The notes beneath the pieces were generated by a model. That model did no database searches and was not told where the DNA came from. It saw only the letters and a program-made list of their open reading frames with translations. The position numbers were made by a program, and so were the translations under genes. Below, in pieces: positions 50,157-59,772 of a stretch of DNA of 61,855 nucleotides. The stretch comes from JBMOKU01 sp049324315 (GTDB taxonomy: Bacteria > Bacillota > Clostridia > Peptostreptococcales > Thermotaleaceae), in the NCBI GenBank assembly GCA_049324315.1, contig JBMOKU010000048.1, forward strand, positions 1-61,855. The letters are read 5' to 3'. Positions within the stretch are counted from its first letter, which is position 1. Every line of letters begins with the position of its first letter.

Positions 50157-51482
50157 TTATTCTATATTCATTGCAAACCTAAGTAATTCCTTACTTTTAA
50201 CGTGGTCCTTTTCAAAATAATAATAGCTGGCTTTCATGAAGAATTCTTTTATTACATCTTTTTTGTAACTAACAGTCCATAGATCTTTCACCTGTTTAAT
50301 CAGTTCATCCACTTTGCTTTCTTTATCATGAATTACATAACAATCCAACAAGCTATTTAATATTTCCGTTATAAACGCCAGATTATTTTGTTTTTTTCCG
50401 CATTCCAGAGCATTTAAGAAGGCTTTTTCCGCTTCTTCATACTTTTCTACATCGCTTAGTCGGTTTCCTAATGTAAACCATGACTCGCCCAGATCTATAC
50501 TATCCGCCTTCATACGTAATACAATGCTCTTGTTTATGTATTCTATACTTTTTTGTTTATCGTTGTTTTTGAAATATATATCTGCTAGATTCCTATATCC
50601 CCAAGCCAATGCTTCATGATCATTATTATTGCCGGCATTTTCTATCAGTTTAAGGTAAATCCTTTCAGCAACATGATACTTTCCTTTCATAAAGTAACAG
50701 TTCGCTTTTAAGGTCTGCATATCTTTATATTGACTTTCACTTATGCATTTATTATATTCTTCCAATTTGCTCAAGTAATTTAAACATTCATCATACATGT
50801 CCAATTTCTTATACGCTAACGCATTATTAAACAAAGCTCTGCAAATCAGTTCATAATCGGATAGCTGCTTTTCCTCTAAGATGTATAATGCATGATTGTT
50901 CAGATTAATGACTTCTCTGTAATTCTCCAAATTAATTGCACATCTTCCAAGTTTTAGGTATAGAGATACTGTTTTCAGATGATTCGGCAGTTTTACGCTA
51001 TTCTCAATGGCTTTTAAATAGTGAATATAGCTTTTATGAAACTGATTTTTCTTATAGTAATAATCTCCTGCCAGTTCAAAAATGGCCGCTTTCTTATCAA
51101 CAATATCCCAATCAATCAGTATCTCACCGGCTTTTTTTAGTTCATGTTCTGCTTCATCACTATCTGCATCCACACAATCCTGCAATTTACTAACCGTGCC
51201 CGCCAGCAAGTTATCTGCCTGGGCCTTTTCATCCCTCATTAAATATTCCGTAGAAATTTCAATAGGCATTTTCTTTTTGACAGCCCAAAGGTTGATATTT
51301 TCCACAATGATATCCGCAGTATCCTTGACCAGCCTGGTTTTCCCATTCTCTATATAGCTGATCAAATTTCTTGTGATTTTGCCACCCGTGATTTCTTCCT
51401 GTCTGAGTCCTAAATAGCTGCGGATTCGTCTTATCTTTTCTCCGGGTGCCAATATGCTCTCCTCTAAAAAATACATATACAT
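50157..51482 (-). CDS. RRNPP-like transcriptional regulator (HTH + TPR)
   Basis: 441 aa. An N-terminal XRE-type helix-turn-helix (GEKIRRIRSYLGLRQEEITG...NLISYIENGK, residues ~13-50) is followed by about eight TPR-like helical pairs (for example ALAYKKLDMYDECLNYLSKL, AWGYRNLADIYFKNNDKQKS) to the end. This is the PlcR/NprR/Rgg architecture, in which the repeats bind a re-imported peptide. The small exported peptide is the next gene. ATG 51482 follows GGGGG; ATG 51476 is an alternative. Targets are unknown; the subtilase is the nearest candidate. Confidence 0.88.
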   Translation of the reverse strand: MYMYFLEESILAPGEKIRRIRSYLGLRQEEITGGKITRNLISYIENGKTRLVKDTADIIVENINLWAVKKKMPIEISTEYLMRDEKAQADNLLAGTVSKLQDCVDADSDEAEHELKKAGEILIDWDIVDKKAAIFELAGDYYYKKNQFHKSYIHYLKAIENSVKLPNHLKTVSLYLKLGRCAINLENYREVINLNNHALYILEEKQLSDYELICRALFNNALAYKKLDMYDECLNYLSKLEEYNKCISESQYKDMQTLKANCYFMKGKYHVAERIYLKLIENAGNNNDHEALAWGYRNLADIYFKNNDKQKSIEYINKSIVLRMKADSIDLGESWFTLGNRLSDVEKYEEAEKAFLNALECGKKQNNLAFITEILNSLLDCYVIHDKESKVDELIKQVKDLWTVSYKKDVIKEFFMKASYYYFEKDHVKSKELLRFAMNIE

Positions 51483-51660
51483 CCCCCATCATTTTTAAGG
51501 TGTTGTCTTTCGTAAAAGAAATTTATTATATACTATTTTCGCTTTTATATTATCAAATATATGATAGCAAAGTAAATAAAATTCTTACAAATATTGATAA
51601 CATTACATATTTTTATTACACTTCTCTTTACGCTCCTGTCGTTGTTTTAGAAATATCATG

Positions 51661-51703
51661 ACGAAAAAAGCTCCCGCATTATTTTATACGGGAGCTTTTT
51701 CGT
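51661..51703 (-). terminator. terminator of the ribose operon
   Basis: ACGAAAAAAGCTCCCG, loop, CGGGAGCTTTTTCGT after rbsB; T-runs on both strands. Confidence 0.9.
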
Positions 51704-51720
51704 GTCATGATACGATTTTA

Positions 51721-52641
51721 TTATTTAGTTACTAATTTAAGATCTACAGGAACGTATGCCTCTACGGATTCTCCTTTGATCACTTTGCTTGCTGTTTCAA
51801 CACCTAGACTGCCTATCTTGTCAGGCTGCTGTGCTACAGTTGCAGCCATATCACCATCTTGGACAGCCTTCACTGCATCATCTGTGGCATCGAATCCAAC
51901 GATCATAATATCTCTTCCTGAAGCTTTTACTGCCTGCAGTGCGCCAAGGGCCATTTCATCATTATGGGCAAATACTGCATTGATTTCCGGCTGTGCTTGC
52001 AGTATATTTTCCATTACTTCCAAACCTTTTGTTCTGTCAAAATCTGCTGTTTGTTTTGCAACGACTTCTACTTCTGTGGAAGCAATCACTTCGTTAAAAC
52101 CTTTTCCTCGATCTCTGGCAGCAGAAGTACCAGCAATACCTTCAAGTTCTACAACTTTGCCTTTTCCACCTAGCTGCTCTAAAACATATTCTCCTGCCAT
52201 TTTTCCACCGGCCACATTATCGGATGCAATATGGCTAACTACCTCTCCGGCATTGGCACCTCTGTCAAGGGTAATGACTGGGATATTTTTTGCATTCGCT
52301 GCTTTCACGGCATTTCCCACGGCATCTGAATCCGTAGGGTTGATCATAATCACGGCAACATTTTGCGTAATTAGGTCTTCTACGTTTGCACTTTCCTTAG
52401 ATGGGTCATTTTGTGAATCTAAAACAATTAATTCATACCCAAGTTCTTTGGCTTTTGCCTCTGCTCCTTCTTTCAATGTAACAAAGAAAGGATTGTTAAG
52501 TGTTGAAATAACCAGACCCATTTTTTGCGTACCTTCACTTGGCTCTGCAGGAGCTGGAGCCGGCTCTGTTTTCGGTGTGCAGCCTGCTATCAAACCAAGC
52601 ACTAAGATGCATACCAATAACGTTGATAGTACTTTTTTCAT
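51721..52641 (-). CDS. rbsB: ribose ABC transporter substrate-binding lipoprotein
   Basis: 306 aa. Signal peptide with lipobox (GLIAGC, Cys ~21), acidic/proline linker, then a type I sugar-binding fold (KMGLVISTLNNPFF, TLDRGANAGEVVSHIASDN, FAHNDEMALGALQAV). Last gene of rbsR-K-D-A-C-B. The substrate is inferred from rbsK and rbsD in the operon. Confidence 0.94.
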   Translation of the reverse strand: MKKVLSTLLVCILVLGLIAGCTPKTEPAPAPAEPSEGTQKMGLVISTLNNPFFVTLKEGAEAKAKELGYELIVLDSQNDPSKESANVEDLITQNVAVIMINPTDSDAVGNAVKAANAKNIPVITLDRGANAGEVVSHIASDNVAGGKMAGEYVLEQLGGKGKVVELEGIAGTSAARDRGKGFNEVIASTEVEVVAKQTADFDRTKGLEVMENILQAQPEINAVFAHNDEMALGALQAVKASGRDIMIVGFDATDDAVKAVQDGDMAATVAQQPDKIGSLGVETASKVIKGESVEAYVPVDLKLVTK

Positions 52642-52707
52642 TTTTTATTCCCCCTCAAGATTTTCTTTATATAAACCTACCCTATATACGGGAGAGGCTT
52701 ACCACTG

Positions 52708-53649
52708 TTATTTTGACCTTCTGTCCAGTAAAACTGCTATCAATATCACTAAACCCTTTGCCAGCAGCTGATAATAGGATGAAACGTTCATCAAGTTTAG
52801 TGCATTATTGAGAATACCTATGATCAATGCACCAATGACCGTGCCCATCACGCCACCCATGCCACCGGATAAGCTGGTACCTCCCAGCACGACAGCAGCA
52901 ATGGCATCCAACTCATATCCGCTTCCAGCTTGGGGCTGTGCTGAGGATAATCTGGCTGTTATGATGATTCCCGCCAGGGCAGCAAGCATACCACTGATTC
53001 CATAGACATAGGTCTTGATTTTCTGCGTATTAATCCCTGAAAGCTTGGTTGCTTCTTCATTATCTCCTAATGCATAGGTATACCTTCCAAAACGGGTATG
53101 TCTTAAAACATAATACGCTGCTGCAAAAACCAAAATTGTCATATAGATAGGTATTGGTATCCCTAGAAAATATCCGGAACCAAATTGGGCGAAGCTGACA
53201 GCGTTTTCTTCATAGCCTATGCTGATAGGCTTACCGTCTGTAAAAACCAGTGTAGCCCCTCGTAGAAGGGTCATCGTCGCTAAAGTAGCAATAAAAGGCT
53301 GCACCTTTCCTCGGGTGATGGCAAAACCATTGATGATACCGATCAGGCCTCCCCCAAGAACAGCCAGGACAACAACCAGCATCCAGTTAGTACCACCGGC
53401 AATCAGCGCCGCTGCTATGGCTCCCACAAAGGCCAGGACAGATCCCACAGATAAATCAATCCCACCTGTCAGTATAACAAAGGTCATGCCTGCTGCAATG
53501 ATTGCATTAACGGATGTCTGCCTTAAAACATTTAGAATATTTGATGTTGTAAGAAATCGTGGATTGATGATTGCAATGATCACCGAAAAAACAATTAATC
53601 CGATAACTGATGTATATTTTTTAAAGAAATCCTTTTTATTCATATTCAT
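52708..53649 (-). CDS. rbsC: ribose ABC transporter permease
   Basis: 313 aa with about eight to ten membrane helices. The family stretch LTGGIDLSVGSVLAFVGAIA and AIAAVVLGGTSLSGGMGG loop are present. It begins 7 bases after rbsA. Confidence 0.95.
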   Translation of the reverse strand: MNMNKKDFFKKYTSVIGLIVFSVIIAIINPRFLTTSNILNVLRQTSVNAIIAAGMTFVILTGGIDLSVGSVLAFVGAIAAALIAGGTNWMLVVVLAVLGGGLIGIINGFAITRGKVQPFIATLATMTLLRGATLVFTDGKPISIGYEENAVSFAQFGSGYFLGIPIPIYMTILVFAAAYYVLRHTRFGRYTYALGDNEEATKLSGINTQKIKTYVYGISGMLAALAGIIITARLSSAQPQAGSGYELDAIAAVVLGGTSLSGGMGGVMGTVIGALIIGILNNALNLMNVSSYYQLLAKGLVILIAVLLDRRSK

Positions 53650-53656
53650 GAAGCGC

Positions 53657-55153
53657 TTATACCTCCTCCATACCTACGGCATATCGCATGATTTTTTCTT
53701 GAGACGCTTCCGCCTGCATCATCTCACCGGTAATTTTTCCTTCGTGCATAACAAGGACACGATCACTCATCCCCAATATCTCCGGTATTTCCGATGAAAT
53801 CATAATAATGCTCATACCTTCTTTTTTAAACTGATTAATTAGCTCATAGATTTCCTTTTTGGCACCAACGTCAACACCTCTGGTAGGTTCGTCCAAAATC
53901 AGGACCTTTGGTTTTGTCATGAGACATTTTGCGATGGAAACCTTTTGCTGATTCCCACCACTCAAATTTTTAACAATTTGATCGATGCCCGGTGTTTTAA
54001 TGGACATGCTCTCCACATAGGTTTCCACTTTTTTTGCCTCTTCTTTACCATTGATTTTGCTTAAAAATCCAGATAATGATTTCAAAGAGGACAAGCTCAT
54101 ATTCTCTTTGACGGATAAGCCAAGGACAAGACCATTTCCTTTACGGTCTTCCGAAACATAGGCTATTCCTGCCTTTATACCTTGTTCCGGTGACTTGATC
54201 TGTAAAGGCTTTCCTGCCATAAGAATTTCTCCTTTTTCCTTCGGCAGCGCACCAATAATGGTTTTGGCCAGTTCCGTTCTTCCGGCACCCATCAAACCGG
54301 CAACGCCCAGTATCTCTCCTTTACGCAAATGAAAACTCACATTGGACAAATACTTATTGGTCAGTCCCCTAATCTCTAAGGACAAATCCCCGCAACTGCT
54401 CTCAATCCGTGGAAACTGCTCTGTAAGTTTCCTGCCCACCATCATCTCAATGATTTTATCTTCTGTGAGATTCTCAACAGCTTCTTCTCCGATGTATCTT
54501 CCATCTCTCAAAACCGTCACATCATCGCAGATTTCAAATATTTCTTTCAATCGATGAGAAATATATACCAAACTTCTGCCTTCTTCCCTTAACTCACCAA
54601 TCACCTTGAAAAGCTGTTCCGTTTCCTTGTCAGTCAATGCATCCGTCGGTTCGTCCATGATGATGATCTGGGCATTGAGGGATAAGGCTTTGGCGATTTC
54701 TACCATCTGCTGCTTTCCTATGCTCAGTTCACCGCAAAGTTTTTTAGGATTTTCTTTTACGCCAAGACGCAGCAGCAATTTTTCTGCCTCACGGTACAGC
54801 CGCTCCCAGTCGATTTTGTTTGCAAAACCGATAGGTTCTCTACCCAGAAAAATATTTTCTCCTATGGTTAGATGAGGGATTAGATTTAACTCCTGATGGA
54901 TGATGGCAATCCCTTTTTCCTGAGCATCCCGAGGATTTCTAAGGGTAACTGGTTCACCATTTAAGAGAATTTGTCCCGATGTTTTTTCATAAACACTGGT
55001 TAGTATTTTCATCAGCGTAGATTTACCTGCCCCATTCTCACCCAAAAGTGCCATAACTTTTCCCTTGAAGGCTCTAAAATTCACCTGATCCAATGCCCTA
55101 ACGCCCGGGAATTCTTTTGAAATTTCTCGCATCTCTAATATAACATTGCTCAA
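53657..55153 (-). CDS. rbsA: ribose ABC transporter ATP-binding protein
   Basis: About 498 aa with two ABC domains. The first has Walker A GENGAGKST, LSIGKQQMVEIAKAL and IIMDEPT; the second has the degenerate Walker A (AGLMGAGRTE), LSGGNQQKVSIAK and LILDEPTRGVD, the usual pattern for RbsA/MglA. GTG 55162 overlaps the site AGGGAG, so TTG 55153 is the likelier start. Confidence 0.94.
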   Translation of the reverse strand: MSNVILEMREISKEFPGVRALDQVNFRAFKGKVMALLGENGAGKSTLMKILTSVYEKTSGQILLNGEPVTLRNPRDAQEKGIAIIHQELNLIPHLTIGENIFLGREPIGFANKIDWERLYREAEKLLLRLGVKENPKKLCGELSIGKQQMVEIAKALSLNAQIIIMDEPTDALTDKETEQLFKVIGELREEGRSLVYISHRLKEIFEICDDVTVLRDGRYIGEEAVENLTEDKIIEMMVGRKLTEQFPRIESSCGDLSLEIRGLTNKYLSNVSFHLRKGEILGVAGLMGAGRTELAKTIIGALPKEKGEILMAGKPLQIKSPEQGIKAGIAYVSEDRKGNGLVLGLSVKENMSLSSLKSLSGFLSKINGKEEAKKVETYVESMSIKTPGIDQIVKNLSGGNQQKVSIAKCLMTKPKVLILDEPTRGVDVGAKKEIYELINQFKKEGMSIIMISSEIPEILGMSDRVLVMHEGKITGEMMQAEASQEKIMRYAVGMEEV

Positions 55154-55165
55154 TGTAATCACTCC

Positions 55166-55585
55166 CTAAAAGACCACACCTGACTTAAGAATAATATTGG
55201 CATAGGGGGTCTGCTCTCCTGTTCTGATAACAGCCTTTGTACCTGCTGTTTGTTCCTTGAAAACCTCATGACTTACTTCTATGATTTCAATCTGAATGTT
55301 TTCTTCTTGCTCTGTCTGTTTAATGAGCTCCTTTACTTGCTCATAAAGAGGAGCACTTTTTTCCTTCATTTCCTTGGCAACGATCACCTGCTCTACTCTA
55401 AGCTCTGTTAACACCGCTTTCAATGTATCCATAAAGCCAGGAATATTCTTTTCCAGTGCCAAGTCAATCCTTTTCACACCTTCCGGGATAGGAAGCCCAC
55501 AATCTCCAATGGTCAATCCATCGGTATGTCCCATCCTTGAAATGACATAGTTTATTTCAGAATTTAACAGTCTCCCTTTTTTCAC
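55166..55585 (-). CDS. rbsD: D-ribose pyranase
   Basis: 139 aa. It interconverts pyranose and furanose forms of ribose for the kinase. The catalytic histidine lies in ISRMGHTDGLTIGDCGLP, and the C-terminal AVIRTGEQTPYANIILKSGV is the substrate-site segment. It lies 2 bases after rbsK. Confidence 0.96.
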   Translation of the reverse strand: MKKGRLLNSEINYVISRMGHTDGLTIGDCGLPIPEGVKRIDLALEKNIPGFMDTLKAVLTELRVEQVIVAKEMKEKSAPLYEQVKELIKQTEQEENIQIEIIEVSHEVFKEQTAGTKAVIRTGEQTPYANIILKSGVVF

Positions 55586-55587
55586 GT

Positions 55588-56502
55588 CTATTCCCCCTTA
55601 AAATTCTCTACTTCGTTTCTATAAGGCAGTGAGCTCTGTGCACCTTCCTTTGTCACCGTCAAGGCTCCTACTTTCATGGCAAAATCAATAATTTCCTCTA
55701 TTTTTTTATTCTCCGACAAGCCCACGGCAATGGCCGCCGTAAAGCTGTCTCCCGCTGCTGTTGTATCCACTGCATGAACCTTATATGCCGGATACTGCTT
55801 CATCGTCTGGTCTGATACATATACACAGCCCCGCTCTCCCAATGTAACGATCAATTCCTTAACCCCTTTTTCCATCATGATCCTTGCGCCTTGAAGGATA
55901 TCCTCTTCTGTATGGATGCCTACTCCACTAAGTATCTCTAATTCTGTCTCATTGGGAATCAGCAGATCCACGTTCTCAATAATCTCTTGATCAAGGGCTA
56001 CTGCCGGAGCAGGATTTAAAATCGTATATTTCCCCAATGCTTTCGCTTTTTTTAATGCATACCTTACAATATTCAACGGTACTTCCAGCTGTAAAACCAC
56101 GATTTCACAAGATTCCATCTTATCCATGGCAAAATCGATGTCTTGTTCGGTTATATGAAAGTTTGCACCCGAAATCACCACGATAGAATTATCTCCATTC
56201 CCATCTACTACAATAAGGGCTGTTCCCGTTGGCGCTTCTTTGGCTCTGCTGATACCATCTATATTTACCCCATCCTTTTGTAAGGATTGTATAAGGACAT
56301 CCCCAAATCCGTCCTCTCCAACACTGCCAAGCATACGAATACAGCCTCCCAGTCTTGCCCCTGCTGCTGCTTGATTTGCCCCTTTGCCGCCGGGAATTTG
56401 CTTAAACGTACTGCCAAATATCGTCTCGCCAACCCGAGGCATTTTTTCTACTTTGGCAACCAGGTCCATATTTAAGCTGCCTATTACCATAATTTTTTTC
56501 AT
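55588..56502 (-). CDS. rbsK: ribokinase
   Basis: 304 aa PfkB-family kinase giving ribose 5-phosphate. GSLNMDLVA, GGKGANQAAAGARLGG and the catalytic DTTAAGDSFTAAIAVGL are intact. The start at ATG 56502, after AAAGGATG, is preferred over in-frame 56526, which is inside the operator region. Confidence 0.95.
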   Translation of the reverse strand: MKKIMVIGSLNMDLVAKVEKMPRVGETIFGSTFKQIPGGKGANQAAAGARLGGCIRMLGSVGEDGFGDVLIQSLQKDGVNIDGISRAKEAPTGTALIVVDGNGDNSIVVISGANFHITEQDIDFAMDKMESCEIVVLQLEVPLNIVRYALKKAKALGKYTILNPAPAVALDQEIIENVDLLIPNETELEILSGVGIHTEEDILQGARIMMEKGVKELIVTLGERGCVYVSDQTMKQYPAYKVHAVDTTAAGDSFTAAIAVGLSENKKIEEIIDFAMKVGALTVTKEGAQSSLPYRNEVENFKGE

Positions 56503-56527
56503 ACCATCACATCCTTTATTGAACAAG

Positions 56528-56539
56528 TTAAACGTTTAA
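56528..56539. promoter_or_regulatory. RbsR operator before rbsK
   Basis: TTAAACGTTTAA, a perfect 12-bp palindrome with central CG, between rbsR and rbsK. Confidence 0.7.
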
Positions 56540-56558
56540 TTCAATTGGTAAAAAAAAT

Positions 56559-57557
56559 CTACGTAGATTTTCTTATGATCAATTTTGTATCAAAAATAAC
56601 AAATCTGTCTGTATTTTCATTCTTCTCGATCATGTTGATCAACATCTCGGAAGCTTTATATCCCATCTCATATTTGGGTTGACTGATGGTTGAAAGTTCC
56701 GGCTCCACCAGTTTTGCCATGTGGATATCATCGAATCCCAATACCGCAACATCATTGGGAATTAATTTCCCACTATCCTTCAATGCTCTGATTACGCCAA
56801 TGGCGATCAGGTCATTTCCGCTTACAACGGCATCAAATCCAATTCCTTGATTTAAAAGCCAAGTCACTGCGCCATAACCCCATTCCCGCTTAAATGCACC
56901 TTCAAGAATAATATCTTCTTCAATTTTTAAACCGAATTCGGAGAATGCTTTTTTATAGCCTTCCAGTCTGGCTTTCGCCGTTCCGCTATGGATATTTCCA
57001 TTAATCAGTGCTATTTTTTCATAACCTTTTTCGATGAGGTATTTTGTACCTTCATATGTCCCATGGGCATTATCTACAATAATTCTTCCTACATTACCTT
57101 CCACGGGAATGTCTCTATCCAGCAAGACAATGGGAATAGACTGACTTTGCACATTATGCAGCCAGTGGCTTCTTTTGGAAGAAGCCGTAAAAATAATGCC
57201 GTCCACCATCTTCTCGATCAGCATATTGACATATCGCTCTTCTTTTTCCGTATCATCATCTGTATTGCAGAAGATAATGTTATACCCTTCTTCACTGGCC
57301 TTATCCTCAGCACCTCTGGCAATCTCAGGAAAAAAAGGGTTGGCTATGTCCGGTATAACTAATCCGATGGTTTTTGTCTTTTTCGTTACTAAGCTTCTGG
57401 CCATGGTATTGGGAACGTAATTATGGGTTTTGGCTATATCAAAGATTTTCTCTTTTGTAGCATCACTGATGTGATCACTTTTGCCGTTTAATACCATTGA
57501 TACGGTCGCGGTTGATACCCCGGCTATTCTAGCTATATCCTTAATTGTTATCTTCAT
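56559..57557 (-). CDS. rbsR: LacI-family ribose operon regulator
   Basis: About 332 aa. Helix-turn-helix TIKDIARIAGVSTATVSMVL, then a sugar-binding-like sensor domain. It should repress the rbs genes in the absence of ribose; TTAAACGTTTAA boxes lie on both sides of it. GTG 57566 is in frame, but ATG 57557 gives the usual N-terminus. Confidence 0.92.
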   Translation of the reverse strand: MKITIKDIARIAGVSTATVSMVLNGKSDHISDATKEKIFDIAKTHNYVPNTMARSLVTKKTKTIGLVIPDIANPFFPEIARGAEDKASEEGYNIIFCNTDDDTEKEERYVNMLIEKMVDGIIFTASSKRSHWLHNVQSQSIPIVLLDRDIPVEGNVGRIIVDNAHGTYEGTKYLIEKGYEKIALINGNIHSGTAKARLEGYKKAFSEFGLKIEEDIILEGAFKREWGYGAVTWLLNQGIGFDAVVSGNDLIAIGVIRALKDSGKLIPNDVAVLGFDDIHMAKLVEPELSTISQPKYEMGYKASEMLINMIEKNENTDRFVIFDTKLIIRKST

Positions 57558-57587
57558 GGGCTCCACCTATATATCTCTTTAATGGGG

Positions 57588-57610
57588 AAAACGTTTTAGT
57601 TAAACGTTTA
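57588..57610. promoter_or_regulatory. RbsR operators before rbsR
   Basis: AAAACGTTTT (57588-57597) and TTAAACGTTTA (57600-57610), adjacent palindromes like the site before rbsK. Confidence 0.65.
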
Positions 57611-57714
57611 TCTAAATTCTATCACAGCTTTTTTTCTTTTGCAATACATAAGTATTATATGAAAAAATTTATATATAATCATGATAAAAATGGTAAAATA
57701 TATATGGATTTTAC

Positions 57715-57865
57715 CTTTTATATATAACGCAATAAAGAAATTACATTTTATCTTGTAGGGGCTGCTGCCTACAGCAGCCCGATTCAACCCATACGTCGCA
57801 ATGGGTCGCTGTAGGCAGCGACCCCTACAATGTAAAATATTTAATGCGCTATATATAGGAATACA
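57715..57865. repeat. GTAGGGGC-type repeat, copy 3, with extended inverted ends
   Basis: TTGTAGGGGCTGCTGCCTAC on the left and GTAGGCAGCGACCCCTACAA on the right, with outer AT-rich arms that also match inversely (ATATATAACGC...ATTACATTTT against AAAATATTTAATGCGCTATATA). The outer arms suggest a non-autonomous mobile element about 150 bases long. It lies directly upstream of the aldolase gene. Confidence 0.7.
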
Positions 57866-57887
57866 TTAAATAGATAGGAAGGATTAC

Positions 57888-58547
57888 ATGGACTATACAG
57901 TAGAATTGATTCAAACAGGGCTCAACATGATAAAGAGTGGTTTGGTAAAGGGAACGTGGGGAAATATCAGTGCCCGTCGATCCAGTAAGATGTGGATTAC
58001 CCCATCCGGAATTCCATATGAGGAGCTGACGCCGGAAGATATCGCTGTCATTGATATTCCAACAGGCAGCCAGCTGGAAGGCAAACGGAAGCCATCCAGT
58101 GAAATGCCCCTTCACCGAATACTGTACACCCATCTTCCGGACATTCACGGAATCGTACATACCCACAGCATCTATGCCAGTGCCTTTGCAGCTGTACAAG
58201 AAACTATTCCCTGCTACACAGAAGATCAGGCACAAATCATTGGCGGCAGTATTCCTGCTGCAGCCTATGCTTTACCCGGCACGGAAGAATTGGCTATGCA
58301 TGTGCTTACCGTTCTTCAGCAAGATCGATTTGCAGCCTTGCTTTCCAAGCATGGGCTGGTGGCTGTGGGAAGATCCTTGAAAGAAGCCTGGACCACTGCA
58401 GAAGTAGCGGAAAAATCAGCCCAGGTAGCATCCATCATCAAAAGTATGCACGCCGACGCGCAGCCGATTGATGAGGATGAAATCAAAATGATGCGAAGCA
58501 TTTATTTGAACAGCTACAGTAAACAATTGATTCATTCAAATGAATAG
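57888..58547 (+). CDS. class II aldolase, 5-deoxyribulose/methylthioribulose-1-phosphate type
   Basis: 219 aa L-fuculose-phosphate-aldolase family. Metal ligands are in SSEMPLH and IVHTHSIYA (His-x-His), with a third His in LLSKHGLVAVG. With mtnK and mtnA following, it matches the 'DHAP shunt' aldolase that splits 5-deoxyribulose- or 5-methylthioribulose-1-phosphate to DHAP and an aldehyde. ATG 57888 follows GGAAGG. First of a three-gene operon. Confidence 0.87.
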   Translation: MDYTVELIQTGLNMIKSGLVKGTWGNISARRSSKMWITPSGIPYEELTPEDIAVIDIPTGSQLEGKRKPSSEMPLHRILYTHLPDIHGIVHTHSIYASAFAAVQETIPCYTEDQAQIIGGSIPAAAYALPGTEELAMHVLTVLQQDRFAALLSKHGLVAVGRSLKEAWTTAEVAEKSAQVASIIKSMHADAQPIDEDEIKMMRSIYLNSYSKQLIHSNE

Positions 58548-58558
58548 GAGGGATAAAA

Positions 58559-59761
58559 ATGCAGTACTATAAGTTGGACGAACAGCTTGTAAAAGACTAT
58601 GTCCAAAAGCTTGGTATTTTCTCTGAGGATGCAGACTTACATGTCCAAGAGGTTGGGGATGGAAACCTTAATCTTGTTTTCAAAATCAGGGAAGAAAAAA
58701 ACGGTAAGTCTGTGGTCTTAAAGCAAGCACTGCCCTATGTGCGCTGCGTGGGAGAAAGCTGGCCTTTAAGCATTGATCGTACAAGGATTGAAGCCGATGC
58801 ACTGGAAAAACAAAATGAATTGGCTGCAGGATTGGTACCTGAAATATTCCATAGAAATGATGACATGGCGTTGATTGTCATGGAGGACCTCTCCCATCTG
58901 GGATTAATGAGACACGGCATGATCCAGATGAAAAAATACCCTGATTTTGCAGAACACATCTCTACATTCTTAGCCGACATGCTTTTCTATACTTCTGATT
59001 TATATTTATCTTCAGAAGAGAAAAAAATGTTGGTAGGAAAATTTATCAATCATGAATTATGTAAGATCACGGAGGATTTAATCTTTACAGATCCTTACTA
59101 TGATGCAGAAAGAAATAATATTAACCCAGCTTTAAGACCCTATTTGGAAAATACCTTTTGGAAAAAACCAGATTTGAGATTAGAAGCGTCGAAGCTTAAA
59201 TACAAGTTCTTAACGGAAGCTCAAAGTTTGCTGCACGGAGACCTGCACACGGGTTCTATCTTTGCCGATGAAAAAGAAACCAGGGTCTTTGATACAGAGT
59301 TTGCCTTTGTGGGACCTTCTGCCTTTGATGTAGGTAAAATCATCGGCAACTTTCTCATCAATTATGTCTCATGGAACGGCAAGGATGTGTCACAGGATAA
59401 AGTCCAAGATTATCGAAGGTTTTTGCTGGAAACCATTCAGGACCTTTACACCCTTTTCGAGGAGAAGTTCAGACGCAACTGGGATAAGGATGTCCATGAT
59501 CCTGCCGCCCGTGTTCCAGGCTATCAGGACTTCTATATGAGAAACATGTTTGTTGATGCCATAGGGTATGCAGCTGCTGTTATGATTCGAAGAATCCATG
59601 GGTTGGCCCATAATCTTGATGTAGACGGTATCGAAGATTTGGAGAAGCGAAGAGATGTTCAGATATCGATTCTGGAACTGGCAGAAGCATTAATGATGAA
59701 TCGGGATAAGTTTCAACATATACAGGAAGTAACGTCATATGTTCAAGAAAGAATTTTCTAG
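58559..59761 (+). CDS. mtnK: S-methyl-5-thioribose kinase
   Basis: 400 aa aminoglycoside-phosphotransferase-fold kinase. It phosphorylates methylthioribose (and in shunt organisms 5-deoxyribose) at C1. VGDGNLNLVFKI is the nucleotide loop, LLHGDLHTGSIF carries the catalytic Asp, and VFDTEFAFVGPSAFDVG the metal-binding residues. ATG follows GGAGGG, 11 bases after the aldolase. Confidence 0.94.
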   Translation: MQYYKLDEQLVKDYVQKLGIFSEDADLHVQEVGDGNLNLVFKIREEKNGKSVVLKQALPYVRCVGESWPLSIDRTRIEADALEKQNELAAGLVPEIFHRNDDMALIVMEDLSHLGLMRHGMIQMKKYPDFAEHISTFLADMLFYTSDLYLSSEEKKMLVGKFINHELCKITEDLIFTDPYYDAERNNINPALRPYLENTFWKKPDLRLEASKLKYKFLTEAQSLLHGDLHTGSIFADEKETRVFDTEFAFVGPSAFDVGKIIGNFLINYVSWNGKDVSQDKVQDYRRFLLETIQDLYTLFEEKFRRNWDKDVHDPAARVPGYQDFYMRNMFVDAIGYAAAVMIRRIHGLAHNLDVDGIEDLEKRRDVQISILELAEALMMNRDKFQHIQEVTSYVQERIF

Positions 59762-59772
59762 GAGGCTCCCAC

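Noticed and set aside
51707..52771. 354-codon open frame on the plus strand opposite rbsB
   Set aside because: It lies entirely over the well-supported rbsB and part of rbsC, has a low-complexity Ser/Thr/Ala composition typical of an antisense shadow, and no ribosome site.
53219..53797. 192-codon plus-strand frame opposite rbsC and rbsA
   Set aside because: Antisense to conserved transporter genes, with an unlikely composition and no family likeness.
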